Assembly (NCBI GenBank): GCA_963769585.1
Contig: CAVYMJ010000006.1
Span: forward strand, 1,612,001 to 1,676,000
Origin: SSC3 sp963769585
Lineage (GTDB): Bacteria; Actinomycetota; Actinomycetes; Propionibacteriales; Nocardioidaceae
Direction: 5' to 3'
DNA length: 64,000 nucleotides
Below, piece by piece: positions 53,757-62,160 of the stretch; position 1 is the stretch's first letter; each line of letters starts with the position of its first letter. A program made the position numbers and the translations under genes. The notes under the pieces were generated by a model. That model had not been told where the DNA came from, did not search any database, and saw nothing but the letters and a program-made list of their open reading frames with translations.

Positions 53757-54531
53757 CTTCTTCGTCCACTCCCAAGTAGGCGGCGATGACCGCCGGGTTG
53801 TCGCGGATCTCGGCCGGCGGGCCTTCCGCGATCTTGCGGCCGAACTCGAGTACTACGATCCTGTCGGTTACCCCCATCACCAGCTTCATGTCGTGTTCGA
53901 TCAGGAGCACCGTGAAGCCACGGTCCCGGACCTTCTTGATCAGGTCCATGAGCTTCTGCTTCTCAGCAGGATTGAAGCCGGCAGCCGGCTCGTCCAGGCA
54001 GAGCAGCCTCGGCTTGGTAGCCATCGCTCGGGCGATCTCCAGCCTGCGCTGGTCGCCATAGGAGAGGTTCGCGGCAAGCTCGTCCGCCTTGTTCTCCAGA
54101 CCCATGAACCTGAGCAGGTCCATCGCGTCCTCGTGAGCCTGGGTCTCCTCGTCCCGCTGTCGCGGAAGCCGGAACAGCGCAGAGATCAGCCCGGTTTTGG
54201 ACTGCGCGTCGGCGCCCACGAGCACGTTCTCCAGTGCCGTCATGACGTTGAACAGGCGAATGTTCTGGAACGTACGGGCGATTCCCAGCCGAGTGATCTG
54301 GTACTTCTTCCGACCCGTCAGGGACCGACCCTCGAATCGAACCTCACCAGAGGTCGCCTGGTAGACCCCGGTGGTGACGTTGAAGCAGGTCGTCTTGCCG
54401 GCGCCGTTCGGCCCGATCAGGCCAAGGATCTCGCCCTCGTTGATGTGGAAGGAGACCTCGTCCAGCGCTGTCACGCCACCGAACCTCAATGTGACGTTGT
54501 CGACCTCGAGCACGCGCTTTGCCTCAGCCAT
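53746..54531 (-). CDS. livG: Branched-chain amino acid ABC transporter ATPase LivG
   Basis: A 261-residue ATPase. Walker A is GPNGAGKTT, the signature is LSYGDQRRLEIARAMA and Walker B is LLCLDEPAAGFNP. The C-terminal extension (EFGRKIAEGPPAEIRDNPAVIAAYLG) marks the BCA_ABC group. ATG at 54531 has GGGAGGT seven bases upstream; the open frame to 54642 is a shadow within livM. It overlaps livM by eight bases. Confidence 0.93.
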   Translation of the reverse strand: MAEAKRVLEVDNVTLRFGGVTALDEVSFHINEGEILGLIGPNGAGKTTCFNVTTGVYQATSGEVRFEGRSLTGRKKYQITRLGIARTFQNIRLFNVMTALENVLVGADAQSKTGLISALFRLPRQRDEETQAHEDAMDLLRFMGLENKADELAANLSYGDQRRLEIARAMATKPRLLCLDEPAAGFNPAEKQKLMDLIKKVRDRGFTVLLIEHDMKLVMGVTDRIVVLEFGRKIAEGPPAEIRDNPAVIAAYLGVDEEDAS

Positions 54532-55648
54532 GAGACGCACCTCCCTCAGCACCCTGTTCGAGGGCTTCGATCTCGGCCTCTGACTTTCGCGCCCGCATCG
54601 TACGCCGCGGCGGCAGCACTCCCTGCGGCCGGAAGACCGCAAGAAGCATCAGCGCGATGCCGAAGACCAGCACCCGCCAGTCCTCGAACCCGCGGAACCG
54701 CTCGGGCAGGTAGGCGACGAGACCGGCGCCGAGCATGACACCCCACCGGTTGCCCGAGCCTCCAACGACCACTGCCGCAACGAAGAGGATCGAAAGGATC
54801 AGCATGAACGACTCGGGGTTGATGAAGCCTTGCTTGCTGGCGAACAAGGCCCCCGACAAGCCACCCACGAAGGCGCCCATGGCGAACGCGAGCAGCTTGA
54901 ACTTGAACGTCGGAACGCCCATCAGCTCGGCCGCGTCCTCGTCCTCGCGCGTTGCCTCCCAGGCGCGGCCGACCCGGCTGTCCTTGATGAGCCGGTCGCT
55001 GATCAGGATCACGATGATCACGGTGAGCGCCAGCCAGTAGTACGGGATCTGATCGACGATGCCGAACTTGAGGAAGGTGGTCTTGTCGTCGACGTCGATC
55101 AGCGGCGCTCCGGTGTCCCAGTTCAGGTGCGGGATGTCGATGATCTCGATGTTCGGTGGCCGACCCACCTGACTGATGCCGGCGGCGGCGCCCAGCCAAT
55201 CGGCATTCTTCGCCACGAGCCGGATGATCTCGCCGAAACCGAGGGTGACGATCGCAAGGTAGTCGCCGCGCACCCGAAGCGTCGGGGCACCCAGCAGCAC
55301 CCCGGAGAGCATCGCCATCAGCACCGCGATCGGGATCACCAGCAGGAACGGCAAGTGTGCGTGCGCTGAGGTGAGCACCGCGACCGTGTAAGCGCCGACC
55401 GCATAGAAGCCGACGTATCCCAGGTCCAGGAGTCCGGCGTACCCGATCACGATGTTGAGGCCGAGCGCCACCAACGCGTACGTCGCCACGGTGAACATCA
55501 CGGCACCGAAGTCGGAGCCCTTGGTGGAGATGAAGGGCGGCTCCAGGATCGGCAACACGTAGAAGAACAGAGCGATCACGACGATGGCGATGATCTTGAC
55601 CGGTCGGGGCAGAGCGGCGACCCGCTGGCCGAACTCGAGTGACTTCAT
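54524..55648 (-). CDS. livM: Branched-chain amino acid ABC transporter permease LivM
   Basis: A 374-residue permease with about ten helices. The family pieces are GLNIVIGYAGLLDLGYVGFYAVGAYT near the N-terminus and DYLAIVTLGFGEIIRL. A loop of some 40 residues (about 165-205) contains SQVGRPPNIEIIDIPHLNWDTG, presumably outside. RVGRAWEATREDEDAAELMGV is the cytoplasmic EAA-like coupling loop. Its ATG overlaps the livH stop. Confidence 0.92.
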   Translation of the reverse strand: MKSLEFGQRVAALPRPVKIIAIVVIALFFYVLPILEPPFISTKGSDFGAVMFTVATYALVALGLNIVIGYAGLLDLGYVGFYAVGAYTVAVLTSAHAHLPFLLVIPIAVLMAMLSGVLLGAPTLRVRGDYLAIVTLGFGEIIRLVAKNADWLGAAAGISQVGRPPNIEIIDIPHLNWDTGAPLIDVDDKTTFLKFGIVDQIPYYWLALTVIIVILISDRLIKDSRVGRAWEATREDEDAAELMGVPTFKFKLLAFAMGAFVGGLSGALFASKQGFINPESFMLILSILFVAAVVVGGSGNRWGVMLGAGLVAYLPERFRGFEDWRVLVFGIALMLLAVFRPQGVLPPRRTMRARKSEAEIEALEQGAEGGASHG

Positions 55649-56640
55649 GCGCGTGCCTTTCCGAGTGCCTCACCCAAGAGTCCGGTGGGGCGGAACATCA
55701 GGATGACAACCAGCAGCACGAACGCCACCACATCCTTCCATTCGGTCCCGAAGAGAGCCGACCCGTAGTTCTCGGCGACGCCGAGCACCAGCCCGCCGAG
55801 AAGAGCCCCACGAAGGTTGCCGATCCCGCCCAGGACGGCCGCGGTGAAGGCCTTGACTCCCAGGATGAACCCGACGTCGTACTTGGTGGCACCGATTCGG
55901 ATGATGTACAAGAATGCCGCTGCGCCGGCCATCAGCCCGCCGATCGCGAACGTCACCTGGACGACCCGGGTGGAGTTGACCCCCATGAGCGCCGCGGACT
56001 CTGGGTCCTGAGCCACCGAGCGGATCCCTCGGCCCAGCCGCGACCTCCGGACGAACTGGTCGACGCCCACCATCATGACCACAGCGCACCCAACGACCAG
56101 CAGGTCGATCGAGGTGACGGCGTAGTCCCCGATCGTGAACAGCCGCGTAGGACTCACCAACTGGGGGAAGGCCAGCGCGTTCCGGGACCGGGCGACGTAG
56201 TTGCCCAGGTCGTCGTCGAGGCCGACCACCTTGGAGATCTTGTCCCGAAGACCCATGGCTTCCGCCAGCACGAACGACATACCGATCGCGGAGATCAGCG
56301 CGATCAACCGGGGAGATCCACGTTTGAGGAGGGGCCGGTACGCGACCCGCTCCACCAGGAGCGCCACCCCGGCCGAGGTAAGCATCGCCACTACCAGAGC
56401 CAAGCCGAGCATCAGCACTGCCGTCGTCGTCGACGTCGATGCGTCGCCGCCAATGGCGATCACCGTCCACGCGGCCGCGAACGTCCCATACATGAAGACC
56501 TCGGAGTGCGCGAAGTTGATGAGCTGCAGGACGCCGTAGACCATCGTGTAGCCGAGGGCGATCAGGGCGTAGACCGACCCAAGGACCAGCCCGGTGATGG
56601 TCAGCGCAAAGAAGTTGTTGATCAGAAAGTCGAAATCCAC
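55645..56640 (-). CDS. livH: Branched-chain amino acid ABC transporter permease LivH
   Basis: A 331-residue permease with about eight helices. It begins DFDFLINNFFALTITGLVLGSVYALIALGYTMVYGVLQLINFAHSEVFM in segments typical of LivH, and has the coupling loop RSRLGRGIRSVAQDPESAALMGV. It lies 83 bases after livK, with a hairpin in between that should lower permease expression relative to the binding protein. Confidence 0.92.
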   Translation of the reverse strand: MDFDFLINNFFALTITGLVLGSVYALIALGYTMVYGVLQLINFAHSEVFMYGTFAAAWTVIAIGGDASTSTTTAVLMLGLALVVAMLTSAGVALLVERVAYRPLLKRGSPRLIALISAIGMSFVLAEAMGLRDKISKVVGLDDDLGNYVARSRNALAFPQLVSPTRLFTIGDYAVTSIDLLVVGCAVVMMVGVDQFVRRSRLGRGIRSVAQDPESAALMGVNSTRVVQVTFAIGGLMAGAAAFLYIIRIGATKYDVGFILGVKAFTAAVLGGIGNLRGALLGGLVLGVAENYGSALFGTEWKDVVAFVLLVVILMFRPTGLLGEALGKARA

Positions 56641-56666
56641 AGGGTGCTCCCGGGGCTCAGGTCATG

Positions 56667-56700
56667 GCTGCGGCCGGGAGCGAATACCCCCGGCCGCAGC
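56667..56700 (-). terminator. Hairpin between livK and livH (partial terminator)
   Basis: GCTGCGGCCGGG (56667-56678) pairs perfectly with CCCGGCCGCAGC (56689-56700) across a ten-base loop. Its place inside the operon, just after the binding-protein gene, is typical of an attenuating stem that gives more LivK than permease. Confidence 0.7.
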
Positions 56701-56723
56701 TGATCACGGTGGACCTCAGCCCG

Positions 56724-57866
56724 TCAGACGAGCTGCTCGAGCGCGACGTACTCGCCGTTCTCGACCTTGTAGGCCCAGATCGGGATCTCCTTGCTCTCGC
56801 CGTTCTCGTCGAAGGCGATGTGCTTGCTGATGCCTTCGCCGTCGTACTCGGACACGAACTTGTTCATCGCCTCACGGTCGGTGATCCCGCTGGCGATGCC
56901 CTCGAGGAACACGTTGGCCGCGTCGTACGCCTCGGGCCCGTAGGTGCCGGGCTGCGAGTTGAACTTGGCCTCGTACGCCTTTGCGAACTCGGCGATCGTC
57001 TCGCCGGGAACACACGGGCAGGTCACGATCGTGCCCTCGGCTGCGGGGCCGGCGACCTTGATGTACTCAGGGTCCTTGACGCCGTCCGGGACGACGAAGG
57101 TGCCCTTCCAGCCGCCGGCGCGGACCTGCTTGATGAACAGCTCAGCCTCGGGGTAGTAGCCGGCGAAGAACACCGCGTCGGCTCCGGAAGCCTTCACCGC
57201 TGTCACGGTGCTCTGGAAGTCGGTCTGACCAGTCGAGACCGTGTCCTCGCCGATGAGCGCCGAGCCAAGACCCTCCTTGGTGATGTCGGCCAGGCCCTTG
57301 CCGTACTCAGTGCCGTCGTCGATGACGAAGGGCTTCTTGGACTTGGCGATGTCGTTGAGCACCTTCGCGACCTGGGGGCCTTGGGTGGCGTCGTTACCCA
57401 GCAGGCGGTGGAAGTAGGTCCAGCCATTCTGGGCCAGCTTGGGGTCGGTCGCAGAGGCAGTGATCATCGGGAGACCCGCGTCGTTGAACAATGGGTCGGC
57501 TGCCTTCGACTCACCCGAGAAGAGCGGGCCAACAAGGCCGATGACCTTCTCGTCGTCGATGATGCTCTTGGCGACACCGGGCGCCTGGTTCGGGTCGGAC
57601 TGCGAGTCGTTCTTGACGAACTCCACCTTGCAGTCGGGGTTCTCTTCGTTGTACTCAGCGACAGCCAGGTCAGCGCCGTTCACCGCGGCGATCCCCAGAC
57701 CCGCCGCTGGCCCCGTCAGGGCCCCCATGAAGGCGATCTTCAGGTCGCAAGCGGGCTTGCCATCAGAGTTGTCGGTGGTGCTGTCGTCGGTGGTGCCACA
57801 GGCGGACAACGCGAGGGCGGCCGTCGCCGTCACCGCCAGTGCGCGCCACTTGGTTGAGCGGATCAT
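56724..57866 (-). CDS. livK: Branched-chain amino acid ABC transporter binding lipoprotein LivK
   Basis: A 380-residue lipoprotein with lipobox LSAC near residue 22 and a type I periplasmic-binding fold of the Leu/Ile/Val group: LKIAFMGALTGPAAGLGIAAVNGADLAV, then VGPLFSGESKAADPLFNDAGLPMITASATDP. ATG at 57866 has GGAGG about four bases upstream; a second ATG at 57884 is less likely. A perfect palindrome lies 33 bases upstream. It is the first gene of the operon. A CPC (VTCPCVPGE) occurs in the mature part. Confidence 0.92.
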   Translation of the reverse strand: MIRSTKWRALAVTATAALALSACGTTDDSTTDNSDGKPACDLKIAFMGALTGPAAGLGIAAVNGADLAVAEYNEENPDCKVEFVKNDSQSDPNQAPGVAKSIIDDEKVIGLVGPLFSGESKAADPLFNDAGLPMITASATDPKLAQNGWTYFHRLLGNDATQGPQVAKVLNDIAKSKKPFVIDDGTEYGKGLADITKEGLGSALIGEDTVSTGQTDFQSTVTAVKASGADAVFFAGYYPEAELFIKQVRAGGWKGTFVVPDGVKDPEYIKVAGPAAEGTIVTCPCVPGETIAEFAKAYEAKFNSQPGTYGPEAYDAANVFLEGIASGITDREAMNKFVSEYDGEGISKHIAFDENGESKEIPIWAYKVENGEYVALEQLV

Positions 57867-57898
57867 CGAGCCTCCGTCTTGCATCGTTTCGGCCAGCC

Positions 57899-57914
57899 GA
57901 CTAGGCGGCTAGTC
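57899..57914. promoter_or_regulatory. Perfect palindrome upstream of livK
   Basis: GACTAG-GCGG-CTAGTC is a six-base perfect inverted repeat in the livK leader or promoter, 33-48 bases before the start. It may be an operator for a nitrogen or amino-acid regulator; none is encoded nearby. Confidence 0.45.
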
Positions 57915-58031
57915 CTTGGTGGCGCTGAAACTAGCATCTAAACAGGGTCGAGAACGATGCCCGAGGGGGCTGTTGACGCCACCTCGTTGCGCATTCGTGA
58001 CCTCGCACCGGCCGAGGGCCATCTGTGAGTG

Positions 58032-58055
58032 CCGGCCGTTCGGCCGCTCGGCCGG
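58032..58055 (-). terminator. Hairpin after the ANTAR regulator gene
   Basis: CCGGCCG (58032-58038) pairs with CGGCCGG (58049-58055) across a ten-base loop that can itself fold, 12 bases past the stop. Confidence 0.5.
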
Positions 58056-58066
58056 AATCCGGACAG

Positions 58067-58687
58067 TCACTCCTGGTCATCCTGGGGGGTCAGGTCCGGC
58101 CCGTGCGTGATGACCCCTTCTGCCACCTGCTTCATGGACAGCCGCAGGTCCATCGCGGTCTTCTGGATCCAGCGGAAGGCGTCCGGCTCGCTCAGCTCGA
58201 GCCGGGCCTGCAGCACCCCCTTGGCGCGGTCGACCAGCTTGCGTGTGTCGAGGCGCTCGGTCAGGTCGGCCACCTCCGCCTCGAGCATCTGCAGCTCGGC
58301 GAAGCGGCTCACGGCCATCTCGATCGAGGGCATCAGGTCGTTCTTGGTGAAGGGCTTCACGAGATAGGCCATCGCGCCCGCGTCCCTCGCCCGCTCGACG
58401 AGCTCGCGCTGGCTGAACGCTGTCAGGATCACGACCGGAGCGATGCGTTGCTCGGCGATCCGCTGCGCCGCTGAGAGCCCGTCCAGTTTGGGCATCTTGA
58501 CATCCAGGACGACCAGGTCGGGGCGGTGCTGCTCGGCAAGGGCGATCGCGGTCTCGCCGTCGCCGGCTTGGCCGACGACGTCGTACCCCTCCTCGGCCAG
58601 CATCTCGGCGAGATCGAGCCTGATGAGTGCCTCGTCCTCGGCAATGACGACTCTGCGTCTCGGGCTGCTCACCTGCTGTTCGTCCAC
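58067..58687 (-). CDS. pdtaR: ANTAR-domain response regulator (PdtaR-like)
   Basis: A 206-residue protein. The receiver domain (about 10-125) has IAEDEALIRLDLAEMLAEEGYDVVG, the phospho-acceptor aspartate in LVVLDVKMPKLDG, and the switch lysine in YLVKPFTKND. The C-terminal ANTAR RNA-binding domain (about 140-195) has LDTRKLVDRAKGVLQ and FRWIQKTAMDLRLSM. It matches mycobacterial Rv1626, which with kinase PdtaS controls transcripts by antitermination. No kinase gene is adjacent. GTG at 58687. Confidence 0.93.
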   Translation of the reverse strand: MDEQQVSSPRRRVVIAEDEALIRLDLAEMLAEEGYDVVGQAGDGETAIALAEQHRPDLVVLDVKMPKLDGLSAAQRIAEQRIAPVVILTAFSQRELVERARDAGAMAYLVKPFTKNDLMPSIEMAVSRFAELQMLEAEVADLTERLDTRKLVDRAKGVLQARLELSEPDAFRWIQKTAMDLRLSMKQVAEGVITHGPDLTPQDDQE

Positions 58688-58715
58688 TCTCCGACCCTAG
58701 TGGCAGGGTCGGCGC

Positions 58716-58877
58716 TCAGGCAGAGCGGGAGGCCCGGCGCCGGGCGACCTGTGCGAGGAACGCCTCCACCTCGCAGCGCTCCACGCGCGCCTTGGCCAGC
58801 CGCGTGGTCGCTGCGCGGGCGTTGGCGATGGCTCCGTCCTGACCGATCAGCCGGCGAAGCAGCTTCGTCATGTCCAT
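58716..58877 (-). CDS. Small protein, 53 residues
   Basis: The product begins MDMTKLLRRLIGQDGAIANA and is basic and helical throughout, ending VARRRASRSA. GGAGGTG about eight bases upstream of the ATG is a strong ribosome site, which supports translation. No family was recognised. It is 28 bases upstream of the ANTAR regulator on the same strand and probably co-transcribed with it. Confidence 0.6.
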   Translation of the reverse strand: MDMTKLLRRLIGQDGAIANARAATTRLAKARVERCEVEAFLAQVARRRASRSA

Positions 58878-59044
58878 CCCACACACCTCCCGAGCATCCG
58901 ATCGCGTAAGCGCCTGAATCTACTGACTCTGGTCGGGAATTGCCAACATTGCCAGCCGGAGTCCCAGCCACTGGATGTCCTGAGGCGACCGCCCGCCCGG
59001 TCACTGCCAACCCAGCCACATCGGCTACGGTTGTCGTCGCCTGA

Positions 59045-59127
59045 GCCGGGTTGGTGGAATGGCAGACACGGCGGTCTCAAACACCGCTGCCCGAAAGGGC
59101 GTGTGGGTTCGACTCCCACACCCGGCA
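59045..59127 (+). tRNA. tRNA-Leu (CAA anticodon)
   Basis: A class II tRNA of 83 nt. The acceptor GCCGGGT pairs with ACCCGGC, the anticodon stem GCGGT/ACCGC encloses CTCAAAC with anticodon CAA, a variable arm includes CCCGAAAGGG, and the T arm is GTGGG-TTCGACT-CCCAC. The discriminator is A; CCA is not encoded. It reads UUG codons. Confidence 0.97.
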
Positions 59128-59149
59128 CCCTGAGCTTCTGTCCCGCCGG

Positions 59150-60598
59150 CTATCGCCCGCGCCGGTACGCCGGAGCCACCTCGTTGATCGCGTCGCCCAT
59201 CCGGTGGATGCGCATCGCGTTCGTGGAGCCGGGGATGCCCGGCGGGCTGCCGGCGATGATCACCACGAAGTCGCCCTCCTTGACGCGGCCGATCTTCAGC
59301 AGGGCCTCGTCGACCTGGCGCACCATCTCGTCGGTGTGCTCCACATAGGCGCCGATGAAGGTCTCGACCCCCCACGACAAGGAGAGCTGCGAACGGACCG
59401 CCGGGACCGGCGTGAACGCAAGGACCGGAATCTCGGTCCGGTAGCGGGAGAGGCGACGCGCCGAGTCGCCACTGGAGGTGAACGCGACCAGGTACTTGGC
59501 GCCGACCCGTTCAGCCACCTCGGCGGCCGCCTTGGCGATCACCCCGCCCTTGGTCTTCGGCTGCCAGTCGATCGCCGCCATTCTGGCCAGGAAGTGGTTC
59601 TCGGTGGAGGAGATGATGCGCGCCATCGTCTGCACCGTCTCGATGGGGTACTCCCCCACGCTCGTCTCTCCGGAGAGCATCACCGCGTCTGCTCCGTCGA
59701 GGACCGCGTTGGCCACGTCGCTCGCCTCGGCGCGGGTGGGACGGGGAGCCGAGATCATCGACTCCAGCATCTGCGTGGCTACGATGACCGGCTTCGCGTT
59801 GCGGCGCGCCTTCTCGATGACCTGCTTCTGCAGGAAGGGCACGTCCTCCAGGGGACACTCCACGCCGAGGTCCCCCCGCGCGACCATGAACCCGTCGAAC
59901 GCCTGGATGATCTCGTCGATGTTGTCGATCGCCTGCGGCTTCTCGATCTTGGCGATGACGGGGAGGAAGACGCCCTCCTCGCGCATGATGGCGCGCACGT
60001 CCTCGACGTCCTTGGCCGAGCGGACGAAGGAGAGGGCGATCATGTCGACGCTGAGGCGCAACGCGAAGCGTAGATCGTCTCGGTCCTTGTCCGACATCGC
60101 CGGCACGGAGACGGCGACACCCGGAAGGTTGATGCCCTTGTTGTTGCTGATCGGCCCGCCGACGACGACGACGGTCTCCACCTCTGTGCCGCGGACAGCA
60201 GTGACCTCGAGGGCGACGCGACCGTCGTCGATGAGGATCCGCTCGCCAGGAGCGACGTCACCCGGCAGGCCCTTGTACGTCGTGGAGCACAGCTGCGCGT
60301 TGCCCGGGACGTCACGGGTGGTGATCGTGAAGGCCTGACCCTCCGCAAGCGGGAGCGGCCCACCCTCGACCTTCCCGAGCCGGATCTTGGGCCCTTGCAG
60401 GTCGGCGAGAATCCCCACGCCGTGGCCGGTGGCGTCAGAGGCCTCCCGCACCAGGCGGTAGACCTTCTCGTGGTCGGCATGACTGCCGTGGCTCATGTTC
60501 AGCCGGGCGAAGTCCATGCCGGCGTCCACGAGCTCGCCGACCCTCTCGGGCGTCGAGGTCGCGGGACCCATGGTGCAGACGATCTTGGCTCTACGCAC
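59150..60598 (-). CDS. pyk: Pyruvate kinase
   Basis: A 482-residue glycolytic enzyme converting phosphoenolpyruvate and ADP to pyruvate and ATP. The motifs are ARLNMSHG near the N-terminus, DLGVECPLEDVPFLQKQVI, and DGADAVMLSGETSVGEYP. The A, B and C domains are all present; the length is normal. GTG at 60598. It lies 105 bases downstream of the gltD hairpin as a separate unit, with tRNA-Leu just past its end on the other strand. Confidence 0.96.
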   Translation of the reverse strand: MRRAKIVCTMGPATSTPERVGELVDAGMDFARLNMSHGSHADHEKVYRLVREASDATGHGVGILADLQGPKIRLGKVEGGPLPLAEGQAFTITTRDVPGNAQLCSTTYKGLPGDVAPGERILIDDGRVALEVTAVRGTEVETVVVVGGPISNNKGINLPGVAVSVPAMSDKDRDDLRFALRLSVDMIALSFVRSAKDVEDVRAIMREEGVFLPVIAKIEKPQAIDNIDEIIQAFDGFMVARGDLGVECPLEDVPFLQKQVIEKARRNAKPVIVATQMLESMISAPRPTRAEASDVANAVLDGADAVMLSGETSVGEYPIETVQTMARIISSTENHFLARMAAIDWQPKTKGGVIAKAAAEVAERVGAKYLVAFTSSGDSARRLSRYRTEIPVLAFTPVPAVRSQLSLSWGVETFIGAYVEHTDEMVRQVDEALLKIGRVKEGDFVVIIAGSPPGIPGSTNAMRIHRMGDAINEVAPAYRRGR

Positions 60599-60660
60599 CC
60601 TGCCAACCTATCGTCTCTTGGATCGATCCAACAACGCGGGCGCGGCACCTGAGACAAGGA

Positions 60661-60690
60661 GAAGGCCTCTCCCGCCGGGGAGAGGCCTTC
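60661..60690 (-). terminator. Perfect 13-bp hairpin after gltD
   Basis: GAAGGCCTCTCCC (60661-60673) pairs perfectly with GGGAGAGGCCTTC (60678-60690) across a GCCG loop, 12 bases past the gltD stop. Confidence 0.85.
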
Positions 60691-60702
60691 CCGGCCGTGG
60701 TG

Positions 60703-62160
60703 TCAGACGACCAGCGGACGTTCGGTCGGAGGGATCGGCGCGGGAAGCGTGGTCGACCCGGTCAAGAACTTGTCCACCGCGGCTGCTGCGGCGCGGCCCT
60801 CGGCGATGGCCCAGACGATGAGCGACTGACCGCGACCGGCGTCGCCCGCCACGAAGATGGTGTCAACCGAGGACTTGTAGTCCTTGTCGCGTGCGACGTT
60901 GCCACGCTCGTCGAGGTCGACCTCGAGCTGTTCGACGAGGCCCTCCTTCTCCGGGCCAAGGAAGCCCATTGCGAGGAGAACCAGCTCCGCCGGGAGCTCC
61001 CGCGCAGTGCCCGGGATCTCCTGGAACTTCTCGTCGACCTCGACCAGGCTCAGTGCGCGGACGTTGCCGTCGGCGTCACCCAGGAACTCCTTGGTCGACA
61101 CCGAGTACACGCGCGCCCCGCCCTCCTCGTGGGCCGAGGAGACCCGGAAGAGCGTCGGGTACGTCGGCCAGGGCTGGTTGGCCGGACGGTCGAGCCCCGG
61201 CTCGGGCATGATCTCCAGCTGCGTCACCGAGGCAGCGCCCTGACGGTGCGAGGTGCCCAGGCAGTCGGCACCGGTGTCGCCACCTCCGATGATCACCACG
61301 TGCTTGCCGGTGGCGACGATCTGGTCCTCGACGCTGTCGCCGAGCGAGACCCGGTTCGACTGCGGCAGGAACTCCATCGCCTGGTGGATGCCGTTGAGCT
61401 CCCTGCCCGGGATCGGCAGGTCCCGAGCTTCGCAGGCACCGATGGCGAGCACGACCGCGTCGAAGCGGTCCACCAGCTGAGGTCCGGTGATGTCCACCCC
61501 GACATTGATGCCGGCGCGGAAGACGGTGCCCTCGCGCTCCATCTGGCGCAGCCGGCGGTCGAGGAACTTCTTCTCCATCTTGAACTCGGGAATGCCGTAG
61601 CGCATCAGCCCGCCGACCTTGTCGGCGCGCTCGTACACAGCGACCGTGTGACCCGCCCGCGTCAGCTGCTGAGCCACTGCCAGCCCAGCCGGGCCGGAGC
61701 CGACGACCGCGACCGTCCTGCCCGATAGCCACTCGGGCGCCTGGGGCCGGACGAAGCCGGACTCCCAGCCCTTGTCGATGATCGCGACCTCGACGTTCTT
61801 GATGGTCACCGGGTCCTGGTTGATGCCCAGCACGCAGGACGTCTCGCAGGGCGCCGGACACAGCCTCCCGGTGAACTCGGGGAAGTTGTTGGTCGCATGC
61901 AGCCGCTCCAGCGCGCCCTCCCAGTCGTCACGCCAGACCAGGTCGTTCCACTCCGGGATGATGTTGCCCAACGGGCAGCCCTGATGGCAGAACGGGATGC
62001 CGCAGTCCATGCACCGGCCCGCCTGCTCGGTGATGATCGGTAGTAGGGCCTTGCCGGCACCGCCGGGGTAGACCTCGTTCCAGTCCCCGACCCGCTCCGC
62101 CACCGGGCGGCGCTCGGCGACCTCGCGGCCCTTCTTCATGAACCCCTTGGGATCAGCCAT
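60703..62160 (-). CDS. gltD: Glutamate synthase (NADPH) small subunit
   Basis: A 485-residue iron-sulfur flavoprotein that passes electrons from NADPH to the large subunit for glutamate formation from glutamine and 2-oxoglutarate. The N-terminal cluster cysteines are in CMDCGIPFCHQGCPLGN, the FAD site is VVGSGPAGLAVAQQLTRAGH, and the NADPH site is VIIGGGDTGADCLGT. It ends with FVAGDAGRGQSLIVWAIAEGR. It overlaps gltB by eight bases. Confidence 0.96.
   Translation of the reverse strand: MADPKGFMKKGREVAERRPVAERVGDWNEVYPGGAGKALLPIITEQAGRCMDCGIPFCHQGCPLGNIIPEWNDLVWRDDWEGALERLHATNNFPEFTGRLCPAPCETSCVLGINQDPVTIKNVEVAIIDKGWESGFVRPQAPEWLSGRTVAVVGSGPAGLAVAQQLTRAGHTVAVYERADKVGGLMRYGIPEFKMEKKFLDRRLRQMEREGTVFRAGINVGVDITGPQLVDRFDAVVLAIGACEARDLPIPGRELNGIHQAMEFLPQSNRVSLGDSVEDQIVATGKHVVIIGGGDTGADCLGTSHRQGAASVTQLEIMPEPGLDRPANQPWPTYPTLFRVSSAHEEGGARVYSVSTKEFLGDADGNVRALSLVEVDEKFQEIPGTARELPAELVLLAMGFLGPEKEGLVEQLEVDLDERGNVARDKDYKSSVDTIFVAGDAGRGQSLIVWAIAEGRAAAAAVDKFLTGSTTLPAPIPPTERPLVV

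Noticed and set aside
57846..57862. A further copy of the 22-bp repeat at the start of livK (TTGGTTGAGCG)
   Set aside because: Only ten bases match and they encode the ordinary signal peptide start; probably chance.
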